A DNA stretch of 64,000 bases, taken from Clostridium_AD sp050717535. Lineage in GTDB: Bacteria; Bacillota; Clostridia; Clostridiales; Clostridiaceae. Shown piece after piece: positions 1 through 8,385 of this stretch; positions within the stretch are counted from its first letter, which is position 1, and every line of letters begins with the position of its first letter. Location: assembly GCF_050717535.1 (NCBI RefSeq), contig NZ_JBOITM010000076.1, forward strand, positions 1-64,000, read 5' to 3'. The translations under genes and the position numbers were made by a program. Below the pieces are notes generated by a model, which worked only from the letters and a program-made list of their open reading frames with translations, was not told the origin of the DNA and made no database searches.

Positions 1-50
1 ATGGTACTGCAGGGGTAACTTTGTGGGAGAGTAGGTCATCGCTAGGTAAT
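1..50 (+). rRNA. rrf: 5S ribosomal RNA, 3' end only
   Basis: The first 50 bases match the last 50 bases of the complete 5S gene at 168-286 except for two substitutions near the end (ATCGCTAG here, ATTGCCAG there). The 5' part lies outside the window, so this is the tail of an rRNA operon running into tRNA-Asn. Confidence 0.9.
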
Positions 51-52
51 GT

Positions 53-127
53 TCCTCGATAGCTCAACGGTGGAGCGCTCGGCTGTTAACCGATAGGTTG
101 AAGGTTCAAATCCTTTTCGAGGAGCCA
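53..127 (+). tRNA. tRNA-Asn (GTT)
   Basis: A complete cloverleaf: acceptor stem TCCTCGA (53-59) pairs with TCGAGGA (117-123), followed by G and an encoded CCA (125-127). The anticodon GTT is at 85-87 and the T-loop GGTTCAAATCC at 103-113. It sits between two 5S rRNA copies, an arrangement common in clostridial rRNA clusters. Confidence 0.96.
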
Positions 128-167
128 TTTTTTTAAAAATATTAACATACTGGTTAACAATAATAGA

Positions 168-286
168 TCTGGTGATTATGGCATGAAGGTAACACCCCTT
201 CCCATACCGAACAGGTAGGTTAAGCTTCAATGCGCTAATGGTACTGCAGGGGTAACTTTGTGGGAGAGTAGGTCATTGCCAGGTAA
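168..286 (+). rRNA. rrf: 5S ribosomal RNA
   Basis: A full-length 5S rRNA of about 119 bases. It has the conserved inner segments CCCATACCGAAC and TGGGAGAGTAGG, and the terminal helix forms between CTGGTGAT near 169 and ATTGCCAG near 275. Ends are accurate to a few bases. Confidence 0.93.
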
Positions 287-357
287 TATATGGATTTTAA
301 GCTCATTTGCGTTTCACGCAGGTGGTCAAGATTCTATTTTTTTTATCTTCATAAAAG

Positions 358-382
358 ACAGTCCGATAAGGGCTGTTTTTTT
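358..382 (+). terminator. Rho-independent terminator of the rRNA/tRNA cluster
   Basis: ACAGTCC (358-364) pairs with GGGCTGT (370-376), including one G-U pair, across a short loop. A run of seven T follows. It separates the RNA genes from the restriction genes. Confidence 0.85.
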
Positions 383-430
383 AGTATACAATAATAGTAA
401 AGAATAACTAAAAAAACAGGAGTGATATAT

Positions 431-2224
431 GTGGCAATTATAGAAAAGTTGGTTATGCCAAAAGGTGATGGGAGACTTGATATTGCCGTTTGTGCACTAA
501 AAATATATTATGAGGCAAATGACTGGCTTTCTAACGATGAATTTAAAGTAAAGTTTTTATTACTTGACAATAAGTATGATTCTAATACAAATGAAGCAAT
601 GATAATTCATAAGGCTAGAACTGCAAGGTATTTTGGACTAATTAAATATCTATTTAAGAGTGAAAATGGTGTAGCTGGAAGACAAGGCAAAATTACCGAA
701 CCCGGGAAACGTTTTTACGAAGCTTGTTTGTCTGATAATAAGGAAGCACAAATAGATACAATTATGGATGCTATTTGTAATTATTCCTTTGGACGTAATA
801 ATTATGCAACTTCTGATACTAATTCAGATGTGGAGCCACCTAAAGTACTGATAAAAGCCTCATATGAGTTAGGTTATGTCACTAAAAATGAATTCGTATA
901 TTTAATGTACAGTATGCATGATTTAAAACATGACTACTCGGATGTAATTTTAGAAATAAAAAAAACTCGTGAAGACAATATACAAGTGGATTTGCCGCAA
1001 AATCTTGAGAAACAAGAAAAAGCCCATTTTATCAATGTATATGGAGATTGGAAATTTATACAATTGATTCGTGAAGTAGGTATACTAAAAGACCTTACTG
1101 AGCGTGCAGTATTAACAGATTTTACTGTATCTAAGTATGCAAAAACAATAAAGCAACTATCACCATTAAATAATGAACTCTTGGCGGAAGTACAAGAGGA
1201 AAGTTTAATTAATACTTTATCAGAAGATATTGTATTAAATATTATAAATAAACCATACAATAGAATACTTTTTGGTGCACCAGGCACAGGTAAAAGTTAT
1301 AAGATTGAAGAGGAGAGAATGGTTTTTGGTAAAAATTATGAGCGTGTTACATTTTATCTTAACTATTCATATTCTCAATTTGTTGGTAATTACAAACCAA
1401 AACCAAAGTTAAGAATAGATGGAACAGAATATGTATCCTATGAATTTGTACCAGGTCCATTTTTACGTACTTGGACAAAAGCACAAAAGAGTATTAAGAA
1501 TGGAAATAGTGAGAATTATTTGCTAATAGTTGAGGAGATTAATCGTGCTAATGCTGCAGCAGTTTTTGGTGATGTGTTTCAATTGCTTGATAGAAATGAT
1601 GAAGGGATAAGTGAATATGAAATAACAACATCAGAAGATATGCGAGAATATTTAATAAAAAAATGTGAATTTACTGCTGATGAGGTTTCTACAATTAAGA
1701 TTCCAAGGAATATGTATATTTGGTCAACAATGAATAGTGCCGACCAAGGTGTATTACCTATGGATTCTGCATTCAAGAGGAGATGGAATTTTGAATATAT
1801 AGGAATTAATGAAGGAAGCGCAAAAATTAAAAACAGTGAAATAACTTTGAAGTCATATGGCACTATAAAATGGGATATCCTTAGAACTAAAATAAATAAT
1901 GGATTGATTAGTGCAGGTATAAATGAAGATAAACTTATTGGACCATTCTTTTTGAGTGAAAAGGAATTAAAATCTTCATCAATTGATGAAATTTTTAAGA
2001 GTAAACTTCTTATGTACCTATTCGAGGATGTTCTTAAACATAGAAAGGGCAAGTTATTTAAATCGAAGCTTGATACATTTTCAAAAGTAATTGAAACATA
2101 TAACAAAGGTGAAGAAATATTTGACTTTGATGTTATGTTTTCTTTATCAGGTGAACCTAGTGAGGAAAGTGCACTTAGTCTTATAGCTGGGAATTCAGAA
2201 GAATATTCAACGGAGAATGAATAA
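431..2224 (+). CDS. McrB-like AAA+ NTPase, restriction system subunit
   Basis: Motor subunit of a McrBC/LlaJI-type restriction system. McrB AAA+ proteins form GTP-driven rings that recruit a McrC nuclease subunit. Visible motifs: Walker A GAPGTGKS (about residues 282-289), Walker B LLIVEEINRA (about 364), the McrB sensor segment STMNSADQG (about 431) and arginine-rich AFKRRW (about 446). The first 270 residues show no motif I recognise; they are probably the DNA-recognition part and look alpha-helical. I chose GTG 431 because AGGAG (418-422) is 8 bases upstream; GTG 422 overlaps that site. The gene lies 2 bases before the nuclease gene, so both are one operon. No methyltransferase gene is adjacent, which favours a modification-dependent (type IV) role over classical LlaJI R-M; that is inference. 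Confidence 0.88.
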   Translation: MAIIEKLVMPKGDGRLDIAVCALKIYYEANDWLSNDEFKVKFLLLDNKYDSNTNEAMIIHKARTARYFGLIKYLFKSENGVAGRQGKITEPGKRFYEACLSDNKEAQIDTIMDAICNYSFGRNNYATSDTNSDVEPPKVLIKASYELGYVTKNEFVYLMYSMHDLKHDYSDVILEIKKTREDNIQVDLPQNLEKQEKAHFINVYGDWKFIQLIREVGILKDLTERAVLTDFTVSKYAKTIKQLSPLNNELLAEVQEESLINTLSEDIVLNIINKPYNRILFGAPGTGKSYKIEEERMVFGKNYERVTFYLNYSYSQFVGNYKPKPKLRIDGTEYVSYEFVPGPFLRTWTKAQKSIKNGNSENYLLIVEEINRANAAAVFGDVFQLLDRNDEGISEYEITTSEDMREYLIKKCEFTADEVSTIKIPRNMYIWSTMNSADQGVLPMDSAFKRRWNFEYIGINEGSAKIKNSEITLKSYGTIKWDILRTKINNGLISAGINEDKLIGPFFLSEKELKSSSIDEIFKSKLLMYLFEDVLKHRKGKLFKSKLDTFSKVIETYNKGEEIFDFDVMFSLSGEPSEESALSLIAGNSEEYSTENE

Positions 2225-2226
2225 GG

Positions 2227-3534
2227 ATGATTTATTCTAGAGAACTGAAAAAATATAATAAAAGTTACTTAAAGAATAAATTATTTTTAGACGATAATTC
2301 TATTCAAGAACTATTGGGTAAACGAATTTTAACTAAAACCGAAGAAGATATGTTCTGTTTTGAATTTGTAGGTATTTTAATTATCAAAGAGAGAGTCCTG
2401 TTTTGTTTGCCTAAATATGCAAAAGTTAGTGATGAAAAAACAGTTGCAAAGCAGCTATTAGAACTGTTTGGAGAATATGGTAAAAGGGAGAATCTAGATG
2501 TAGATGAACTTGAAAGTATTGGGAGTATAGACTCTGAGAATTCTTATAATATGTTGTCAGTAATAATTTTTTTGCTGAATGATTATTTTGAAAATGGGCT
2601 TTATTCTAATGAAAAAAGCATTTATATTTTAAATGGTGATGATGAAATAAACTGGTTAAAAACAATAGGTGAATTGCAACCTTTGATAAATGATGGGGAG
2701 CCAGTTTATTTAGAGTATTATACTAACTCAACACAAAATGACGAAGAAAATTATTTTAGACAGTTACATTCATGTATTCTAAATAAATGCACAAAAAAGC
2801 TGAATGATTTAGGATTATTTGAATTTCTTGGGTTTCAGCCTGTATATTTTGAAGTTGATGAGGATAGATTAGGAACCACTGAGAGCATTATTTATAGAAT
2901 TAATAACGAACTTAATGTTCAATTTATAAATAGAAAACAACTATTACTTAAAGCCATGTCGTCTTTTATATCTAATGAAGAAATGGAAATTGATAATTTT
3001 ACAATTGATTTTTATGGAACTCGTAGTTTCCATGTGATTTGGGAAAAGACATGTGGATATGTTCTAAACAATAAATATGAAGCTGTTAAGAAACTAATTG
3101 CATCGCCAAAATGGACGACTCTAAGTGGTAAAATACACAAAACTTCAACCTTAATCCCAGATATTATTAGCATAACAAAATACTCTTTTGTTATATCTGA
3201 TGCTAAGTATTATTCAATTAAATTAACCGATGATATGCTAAGTGGAAAACCTGGAGTTGAAGATGTGACAAAGCAATATTTATATCAATTAGCATTTGAT
3301 AAATATATTAAGTCAAAGAAATTTGCTTCAGTAAAAAATATTTTCATTTTCCCTTCTGAAGAAAAGGATATGAAACAATTAGGGAAAGTAACAATTGAAT
3401 TTTTAAAAGATTTAGGTCTTGAAGATATAACTTTATTTTCAGTACCAGCACATAAGGTTTTTGATTTATATACAAATAGTAAAAAACTAAATATTGAAAA
3501 GTTTCTAAATCTGAAAATTGAACTAATAAGATAA
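2227..3534 (+). CDS. LlaJI/McrC-type restriction endonuclease subunit
   Basis: 435 aa nuclease partner of the preceding McrB-like NTPase. The C-terminal half carries a PD-(D/E)xK arrangement: P311-D312, then D325-A-K327 in the segment VISDAKYY, the catalytic core expected for the LlaJI (R2) and McrC families. The N-terminal half probably docks onto the NTPase ring. ATG 2227 follows the stop of the upstream gene by two bases, with GGAG at 2212-2215 inside the upstream gene, so translation is probably coupled. No frameshifts or internal stops are visible, so the system looks intact. LlaJI-like is preferred over canonical McrC from overall sequence feel only. Confidence 0.82.
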   Translation: MIYSRELKKYNKSYLKNKLFLDDNSIQELLGKRILTKTEEDMFCFEFVGILIIKERVLFCLPKYAKVSDEKTVAKQLLELFGEYGKRENLDVDELESIGSIDSENSYNMLSVIIFLLNDYFENGLYSNEKSIYILNGDDEINWLKTIGELQPLINDGEPVYLEYYTNSTQNDEENYFRQLHSCILNKCTKKLNDLGLFEFLGFQPVYFEVDEDRLGTTESIIYRINNELNVQFINRKQLLLKAMSSFISNEEMEIDNFTIDFYGTRSFHVIWEKTCGYVLNNKYEAVKKLIASPKWTTLSGKIHKTSTLIPDIISITKYSFVISDAKYYSIKLTDDMLSGKPGVEDVTKQYLYQLAFDKYIKSKKFASVKNIFIFPSEEKDMKQLGKVTIEFLKDLGLEDITLFSVPAHKVFDLYTNSKKLNIEKFLNLKIELIR

Positions 3535-3541
3535 AAAGAAA

Positions 3542-3676
3542 TACAAACAAAAGGGATTAAATTATGTATATAATATTATTGATGATTATGAAAATAAAGA
3601 TAGTGAATGTATAAAACACCTAAGAACCAAAAAATTAGATGATAGTACAGCCATTTATCTAAAGATTAAACCTTAA
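3542..3676 (+). pseudogene. Possible gene remnant downstream of the restriction operon
   Basis: An open frame of 44 codons ending at TAA 3674-3676 has protein-like composition (it includes IIDDYENKDSECIKHLRTKK) but no start codon in frame and no ribosome binding site. It may be the tail of a lost gene. I do not recognise the family. The rest of 3535-3723 shows nothing else. Confidence 0.3.
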
Positions 3677-3723
3677 GCTAAGTTCAAGCATTTATTGTGG
3701 AGAGTGAGTAAATACAGGCATCT

Positions 3724-5016
3724 TTAATTGAAGCTCTTCGCTCCCACAAAAGTTTGCTTAAATAACATTTTAAAAACTGTATAATTATCCTCAAATGATA
3801 GTTGAACATCACTACCGTTTTTATTAGCTATTTCTTTTATATTATAAAGTCCATAGCCTCTATTATCACCTTCTTTAGTAGAAAATCCTTTTTCAAATAT
3901 GTTTTCTATATCATCTGGTTTGATTGTGGTTCCGCTATTCTTAACCTCTATAATGTTAGCATTTTCTTCTTCACATATATTTAATATAACAATCTTATCC
4001 TTTGTACCATTTATAACAGCTTGAAAAGCATTATCCAATAGATTATTTAGTATATTTGAAATTTCATAATCATTTAAAGTCTTTTCCAATGAATTATTTG
4101 TCACATTAAATGTGAATTTTATATTTAATCTATTTGCTTCACACAGTTTGTTGTATATTATAGCTTTAATTATAATATTGTCTATGTATATAATATCTTC
4201 TATAATATCATTTGAATGTTTTAATGATATTATATATTTGTTCAATTCATTTTTAAGTTCTTTTTCGCTGGTTATTTCTACTATTGCGTCTATGGTATTT
4301 AAATGGTTTTTAAAATCATGTTGTTTCCTTCTTGTCTCTTCTACTATATCAAATAATATTGGCTTATACATATTTTGAATTTCTAAAACTTTTTTATCCT
4401 CACTTATTTTAACTATATAATTATATAAAAATATATTTAATGATAACATTAACAATATAATAAAAATATATACTAGAAGATTATTTAATATTATGTTCTT
4501 ATTGTACCCCCATACAAATTCACAAAATAAAATGTACAAACCCAAATTAATTACAAAGTAATAGAATACCTTAGAATCTAATTTAAGGAGTCTCTTTGTT
4601 TTCTCACTAAAATTACATCTTAATATTATGATTATAAAAATCAATTCAATTATAAGAAAAGTAATATCCCATATGAATTTATCTGCATATGGAAATCCAA
4701 CTAAATTTGCAAGACCAATTAGTAGTATTTGTAAGATTTTATGTATACCTAGGATAATAATAAATTCGCATGTTGTATTAATAAACGGCCTTTTATACAT
4801 AAATTTCACTATAACTATCATGCTTATATAACGAAGAAGTGTATCTATGTTATTGTTTACATTAATAATTACTATTTGTATAATTAATTCTAATAGTATT
4901 ATTAAAAAATTTTTAAACCAATTATTTTCATCTTTTAAAGAAAAATTTGACCATAATAACATAAAAATAATTAATTCAATAAAATAAGCTGAAGCATATG
5001 GTAGAATATCTATCAT
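3724..5016 (-). CDS. AgrC-like membrane sensor histidine kinase (GHKL ATPase)
   Basis: 430 aa. The first 200 residues form about six hydrophobic segments, as in peptide-pheromone sensors of the AgrC family. The H-box is RKQHDFKNHL with phospho-acceptor His near 233. The ATPase part has the N-box LLDNAFQAV (about 328) and G-box GYGLYNIKE (about 391), the short GHKL form typical of the AgrC group (HATPase_c_5). AAAGGAG lies just upstream of ATG 5016. No LytTR response regulator, AgrB or AgrD gene is next to it: neighbours are the restriction operon and a SIMPL gene. It is therefore an orphan sensor; ligand and partner are unknown. Confidence 0.85.
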   Translation of the reverse strand: MIDILPYASAYFIELIIFMLLWSNFSLKDENNWFKNFLIILLELIIQIVIINVNNNIDTLLRYISMIVIVKFMYKRPFINTTCEFIIILGIHKILQILLIGLANLVGFPYADKFIWDITFLIIELIFIIIILRCNFSEKTKRLLKLDSKVFYYFVINLGLYILFCEFVWGYNKNIILNNLLVYIFIILLMLSLNIFLYNYIVKISEDKKVLEIQNMYKPILFDIVEETRRKQHDFKNHLNTIDAIVEITSEKELKNELNKYIISLKHSNDIIEDIIYIDNIIIKAIIYNKLCEANRLNIKFTFNVTNNSLEKTLNDYEISNILNNLLDNAFQAVINGTKDKIVILNICEEENANIIEVKNSGTTIKPDDIENIFEKGFSTKEGDNRGYGLYNIKEIANKNGSDVQLSFEDNYTVFKMLFKQTFVGAKSFN

Positions 5017-5287
5017 TCTATATCTCCTTTTCAGAGTAAATTCAATTTAATATATATATTCTCTATTTATTTGAATGTAAGTTTTGACATCTTATCATTT
5101 AAAACTTTATTGAAGCCCTAAAGTGTGGCCTAATCTAACAATATTATATCATAAAATTTTTATTAAATAGTTAGATTATGTCGTAAAAACATATATTGTA
5201 ATAATTATTACCGATATATGACAATAAATTTAACCATCTAGCTGATAAATAATAATTTTCTTTCGGCTACTGTAACTTATTGTTTAT

Positions 5288-5310
5288 ATCTTACGTAATA
5301 AGAGTAAGAT
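5288..5310. promoter_or_regulatory. Small dyad in the promoter region of the SIMPL gene
   Basis: ATCTTAC (5288-5294) and GTAAGAT (5304-5310) form a perfect 7-bp inverted repeat about 10 bases before the ribosome binding site of the gene at 5337. It could be an operator or a small mRNA hairpin. The rest of 5017-5336 is AT-rich intergenic DNA with promoters in both directions and no gene I can support. Confidence 0.35.
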
Positions 5311-5336
5311 AATTAAATAAGTTAGGAGGGTTTAAA

Positions 5337-6068
5337 ATGAGTAAAAAAATTATGTTAATATGTGCTTTAGTATTTACATTTATGGTTGGTGCAATAGCAA
5401 GTGGGTTTTCACCAACTGCTAATGCTGATGAGACCAAATTACCACAGAAAATAATTTCAGTTAATTCAGAAGGTATTGTAAAGGTGAAACCAGATATGGC
5501 ATATATTAATGTTGGTGTTCAAACAGAAAATAAAAGCTCAAAAGTGGCTCAACAAGAAAACTCAACAAAAATGAATAAGGTTATGCAAGTTCTAAAAGAA
5601 AACAAAATTGTAGATTTAGATATTAAGACTTCACAGTATACAATCTATCCTAATGAGACATATTCTGAGAAGGATAAGGTTTCTACTGTGACAGGCTATA
5701 GAGTAATTAATACACTGGAAATTACAATAAGAGATATATCAAAAGTTGGAGCAGTTATTGATGCAGTTTCTGCAAATGAAGCAAACACAGTTTCTGATAT
5801 CCGTTTTACAGTAGCTGATCCGGATAAATATTATCTACAGGCCCTTCAAAATGCAACTGTTAAAGCAAAAGCGAAAGCTGATACATTAGCAAAACAGTTT
5901 GAAATTAAGATAGGTCTACCATCACAGATTAATGAAACTAGTGGCGGGTCTAATCCACCAATAATATATTCTGCTATGGACAGTGTAAAATCAGAAGCAT
6001 CAAAGACAAGTATATCTTCAGGGGAATTGGAAATAAGAGCATCTGTAGGGTTAGTTTACACATATTGA
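5337..6068 (+). CDS. Secreted SIMPL-domain (DUF541) protein
   Basis: 243 aa with an N-terminal signal peptide (KK, then a hydrophobic stretch, processing near ANA at about 30). The body is a SIMPL domain: the opening ISVNSEGIVKVKPDMAYINV is the family's typical first strand, followed by TVTGYRVINTLEITIRD and paired alanine/lysine helices. SIMPL proteins (for example E. coli YggE, Brucella BP26) are periplasmic or extracytoplasmic, often stress-linked, with no known enzyme activity. A strong TTAGGAGGG lies 8 bases before ATG. It is monocistronic: a terminator follows at 6091. Confidence 0.88.
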   Translation: MSKKIMLICALVFTFMVGAIASGFSPTANADETKLPQKIISVNSEGIVKVKPDMAYINVGVQTENKSSKVAQQENSTKMNKVMQVLKENKIVDLDIKTSQYTIYPNETYSEKDKVSTVTGYRVINTLEITIRDISKVGAVIDAVSANEANTVSDIRFTVADPDKYYLQALQNATVKAKAKADTLAKQFEIKIGLPSQINETSGGSNPPIIYSAMDSVKSEASKTSISSGELEIRASVGLVYTY

Positions 6069-6090
6069 TAATCATATCTGTAATATTAGA

Positions 6091-6124
6091 GTCGATAAGC
6101 CTTAGGGATTTATCGGCTTTTTCT
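6091..6124 (+). terminator. Terminator after the SIMPL gene
   Basis: GTCGATAA (6091-6098) pairs with TTATCGGC (6110-6117) with one G-U pair, followed by TTTTTCTT. Confidence 0.85.
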
Positions 6125-6345
6125 TATTAAAGCGACAAATATACACCTGGTTTCATTCAGCAGGTTTAAGATTTTTTAACATGTTACTATATTAGAATTA
6201 GTATGATGTAGATAAAATAAATACTGTTACATTTAACTAATTACACTTTTACTTAAAAAATCGTATACATGATTAAATTAATATGATAAAATTTAAATAT
6301 TGATATTATAATTTTTAGAAGATTATAAACGAAATATTAGGAGGG

Positions 6346-6510
6346 ATGTTTAATCGTACAGCAAATGCAGTAGACACATATCATGTAATGGACAAATTAA
6401 CAGTAAAGCCAGGATACGTAGGAGCTCTTATAGAAGATTTGGTAATGGTGATTAAAGATGGTTGTAAAATATTAACTCATTACACAAAAGACTTAATTAT
6501 TTTAGAATAG
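6346..6510 (+). CDS. Short hypothetical ORF (54 aa), possibly a remnant
   Basis: An open frame from ATG 6346 to TAG 6508 encodes 54 residues including NAVDTYHVMDKLTVKPGY and ending DLIILE. It has protein-like composition, but AGGAGG (6339-6344) is only one base before ATG, too close for normal initiation; a later in-frame ATG at 6388 would lack a good site. It could be a decayed gene start. I do not recognise the family. The remainder of 6125-6552 is AT-rich promoter DNA for the peptidase gene. Confidence 0.4.
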   Translation: MFNRTANAVDTYHVMDKLTVKPGYVGALIEDLVMVIKDGCKILTHYTKDLIILE

Positions 6511-6552
6511 AATATTGGAGAAATGTAAATCTTATAAAGGGGATGTAAAAAA

Positions 6553-8352
6553 ATGAGTGAAAGGATAAAAGAAAGAATTTCAAAACTCAGAGCATTTATG
6601 GAAGAAGAAGGGATGTATGCTTATATTTTCCCGTCAGCAGACAATCATCAAAGCGAGTATGTAGGAGAATTTTTTAAATCAAGAGCCTATGTAACCGGGT
6701 TTACGGGTTCTGCTGGAACAGCGGTTATTACAAAAGATGAAGCGGGTCTTTGGACTGATGGAAGGTATTTCCTTCAGGCTGAGCATCAGCTTGAAGGTAG
6801 TGGGATTAAGCTTTTTAAGATGGGTAATTCAGGTGTCCCTACTGTATTGGAATACATAGAAGCTATAATGCCCAGTAATGGAAAACTCGGATTTGATGGA
6901 CGACTCATGGCCATGAAAGAAGGGGAAGATTTTGTTTCGGGACTTGCTAGTAAGAATGCCACTGTTGAGTATGCCTATGATATTGTGGATAAGGTATGGG
7001 AAGGGCGTCCCAAGCTAGCTAATGAGCCTGTTTTTCTTCTTGAGGAAAAGTATTCCGGCGAAAGCAGGTCATCCAAACTATCCAGGGTAAGAGGCGCCAT
7101 GAAAGATATGGGAGCAAACTATCATGTCATAACAACTTTGGATGACATCGCATGGCTTCTCAATATTCGAGGAAATGATGTCATGTATTCACCGCTGGTA
7201 CTTTGTTATGCTGTTGTTACCATGGAAAAGGTAGAATTGTTTATTGAAGAAAGTAGGCTTGATATAAGTGTCAAGGAAGCTTTAGCCAAGGATGGTGTGG
7301 TGTTCAGGTATTACAATGATATTTATGAATTTGTTAAGGGCTTTAAGGCTGAGGATGTTGTGCTAATTGACCCAGAGCGGATTAATTATGCCTTGTATAA
7401 GAATATCCCGGCTAAGATTAAGAAAATCGAAGCAGACAATCCTACTATTTTGTTTAAGGCTATTAAAAATCCTGTGGAGCTTGCCAATATTGAAAAAGCG
7501 CATATTAAAGATGGCGTTGCCATTGCAAAATTCATGTTTTGGTTGAAAACAAATGTCGCAAAAACTAGAATCACAGAAATAAGCGCTTCTGAAAAATTAG
7601 ATGAGTTTAGAAAACAGCAGGATGGTTATTTGTGGCAAAGCTTTGCACCAATCTCCGCCTTCAAGGAGCATGCAGCCATGATGCATTACTCGGCTACACC
7701 TGAAACGGATGTGGAACTTGCAGAGGGGCACTTACTGTTAATGGATACTGGCGGAAACTACTTTGAAGGTACAACGGATATTACCAGAACATTCGCACTT
7801 GGCGAAGTCAGCGAAGAACTTAAAAAGCACTTCACTGCCGTGGCTAGAGGTATGATGAATTTGGCTCGTGCTAAATTTCTATATGGATGCAAAGGATACA
7901 ACCTGGATATATTGGCTAGAGAACCCATGTGGAGTCTTGACTTGGATTATAAATGCGGAACCGGTCATGGTGTCGGTTATTTGCTGAATATTCATGAAGG
8001 ACCCAGCGGTTTCAGATGGTACATAGTACCATCAAAGCATGAAACTCAAACATTGGAAGCAGGTATGGTAATAACTGATGAACCTGGAATTTATATTGAT
8101 GGATCCCATGGCATCAGGATAGAGAATGAGCTCATCATCAGAAATGGTGTTGAAAACGAATCTGGTCAATTCATGCACTTTGATGCTGTTACTTATGCTC
8201 CAATTGATCTGGATGCCATAGCTACAGAAGACCTTAACCGTGATGAAAAACTGTATTTAAACAATTATCATAAACTTGTATACGAGAAATTAGCAGAGTA
8301 CCTGAGTGATGAAGAGCGAGTATGGTTAAAGTCGTATACAAGAGAAGTTTAA
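6553..8352 (+). CDS. Xaa-Pro aminopeptidase (M24B)
   Basis: 599 aa, the length of the long aminopeptidase P form with two creatinase-like N-terminal domains and a pita-bread C-terminal metallopeptidase domain. It removes N-terminal residues preceding proline from peptides in the cytoplasm, using two divalent metals. Metal ligands are visible: D in LMDTGG (about 397), D in TTDITRTFA (about 408), H in GTGHGVGY (about 472), E in DEPGIY (about 510) and E in IRIENEL (about 524). GGGATG lies upstream of ATG 6553. The peptide transporter gene follows after 33 bases, so uptake and proline-peptide breakdown are probably co-expressed. Confidence 0.93.
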   Translation: MSERIKERISKLRAFMEEEGMYAYIFPSADNHQSEYVGEFFKSRAYVTGFTGSAGTAVITKDEAGLWTDGRYFLQAEHQLEGSGIKLFKMGNSGVPTVLEYIEAIMPSNGKLGFDGRLMAMKEGEDFVSGLASKNATVEYAYDIVDKVWEGRPKLANEPVFLLEEKYSGESRSSKLSRVRGAMKDMGANYHVITTLDDIAWLLNIRGNDVMYSPLVLCYAVVTMEKVELFIEESRLDISVKEALAKDGVVFRYYNDIYEFVKGFKAEDVVLIDPERINYALYKNIPAKIKKIEADNPTILFKAIKNPVELANIEKAHIKDGVAIAKFMFWLKTNVAKTRITEISASEKLDEFRKQQDGYLWQSFAPISAFKEHAAMMHYSATPETDVELAEGHLLLMDTGGNYFEGTTDITRTFALGEVSEELKKHFTAVARGMMNLARAKFLYGCKGYNLDILAREPMWSLDLDYKCGTGHGVGYLLNIHEGPSGFRWYIVPSKHETQTLEAGMVITDEPGIYIDGSHGIRIENELIIRNGVENESGQFMHFDAVTYAPIDLDAIATEDLNRDEKLYLNNYHKLVYEKLAEYLSDEERVWLKSYTREV

Positions 8353-8385
8353 ACAAGAGAAAAAAATTAGTTTAGGGGGTAAATT

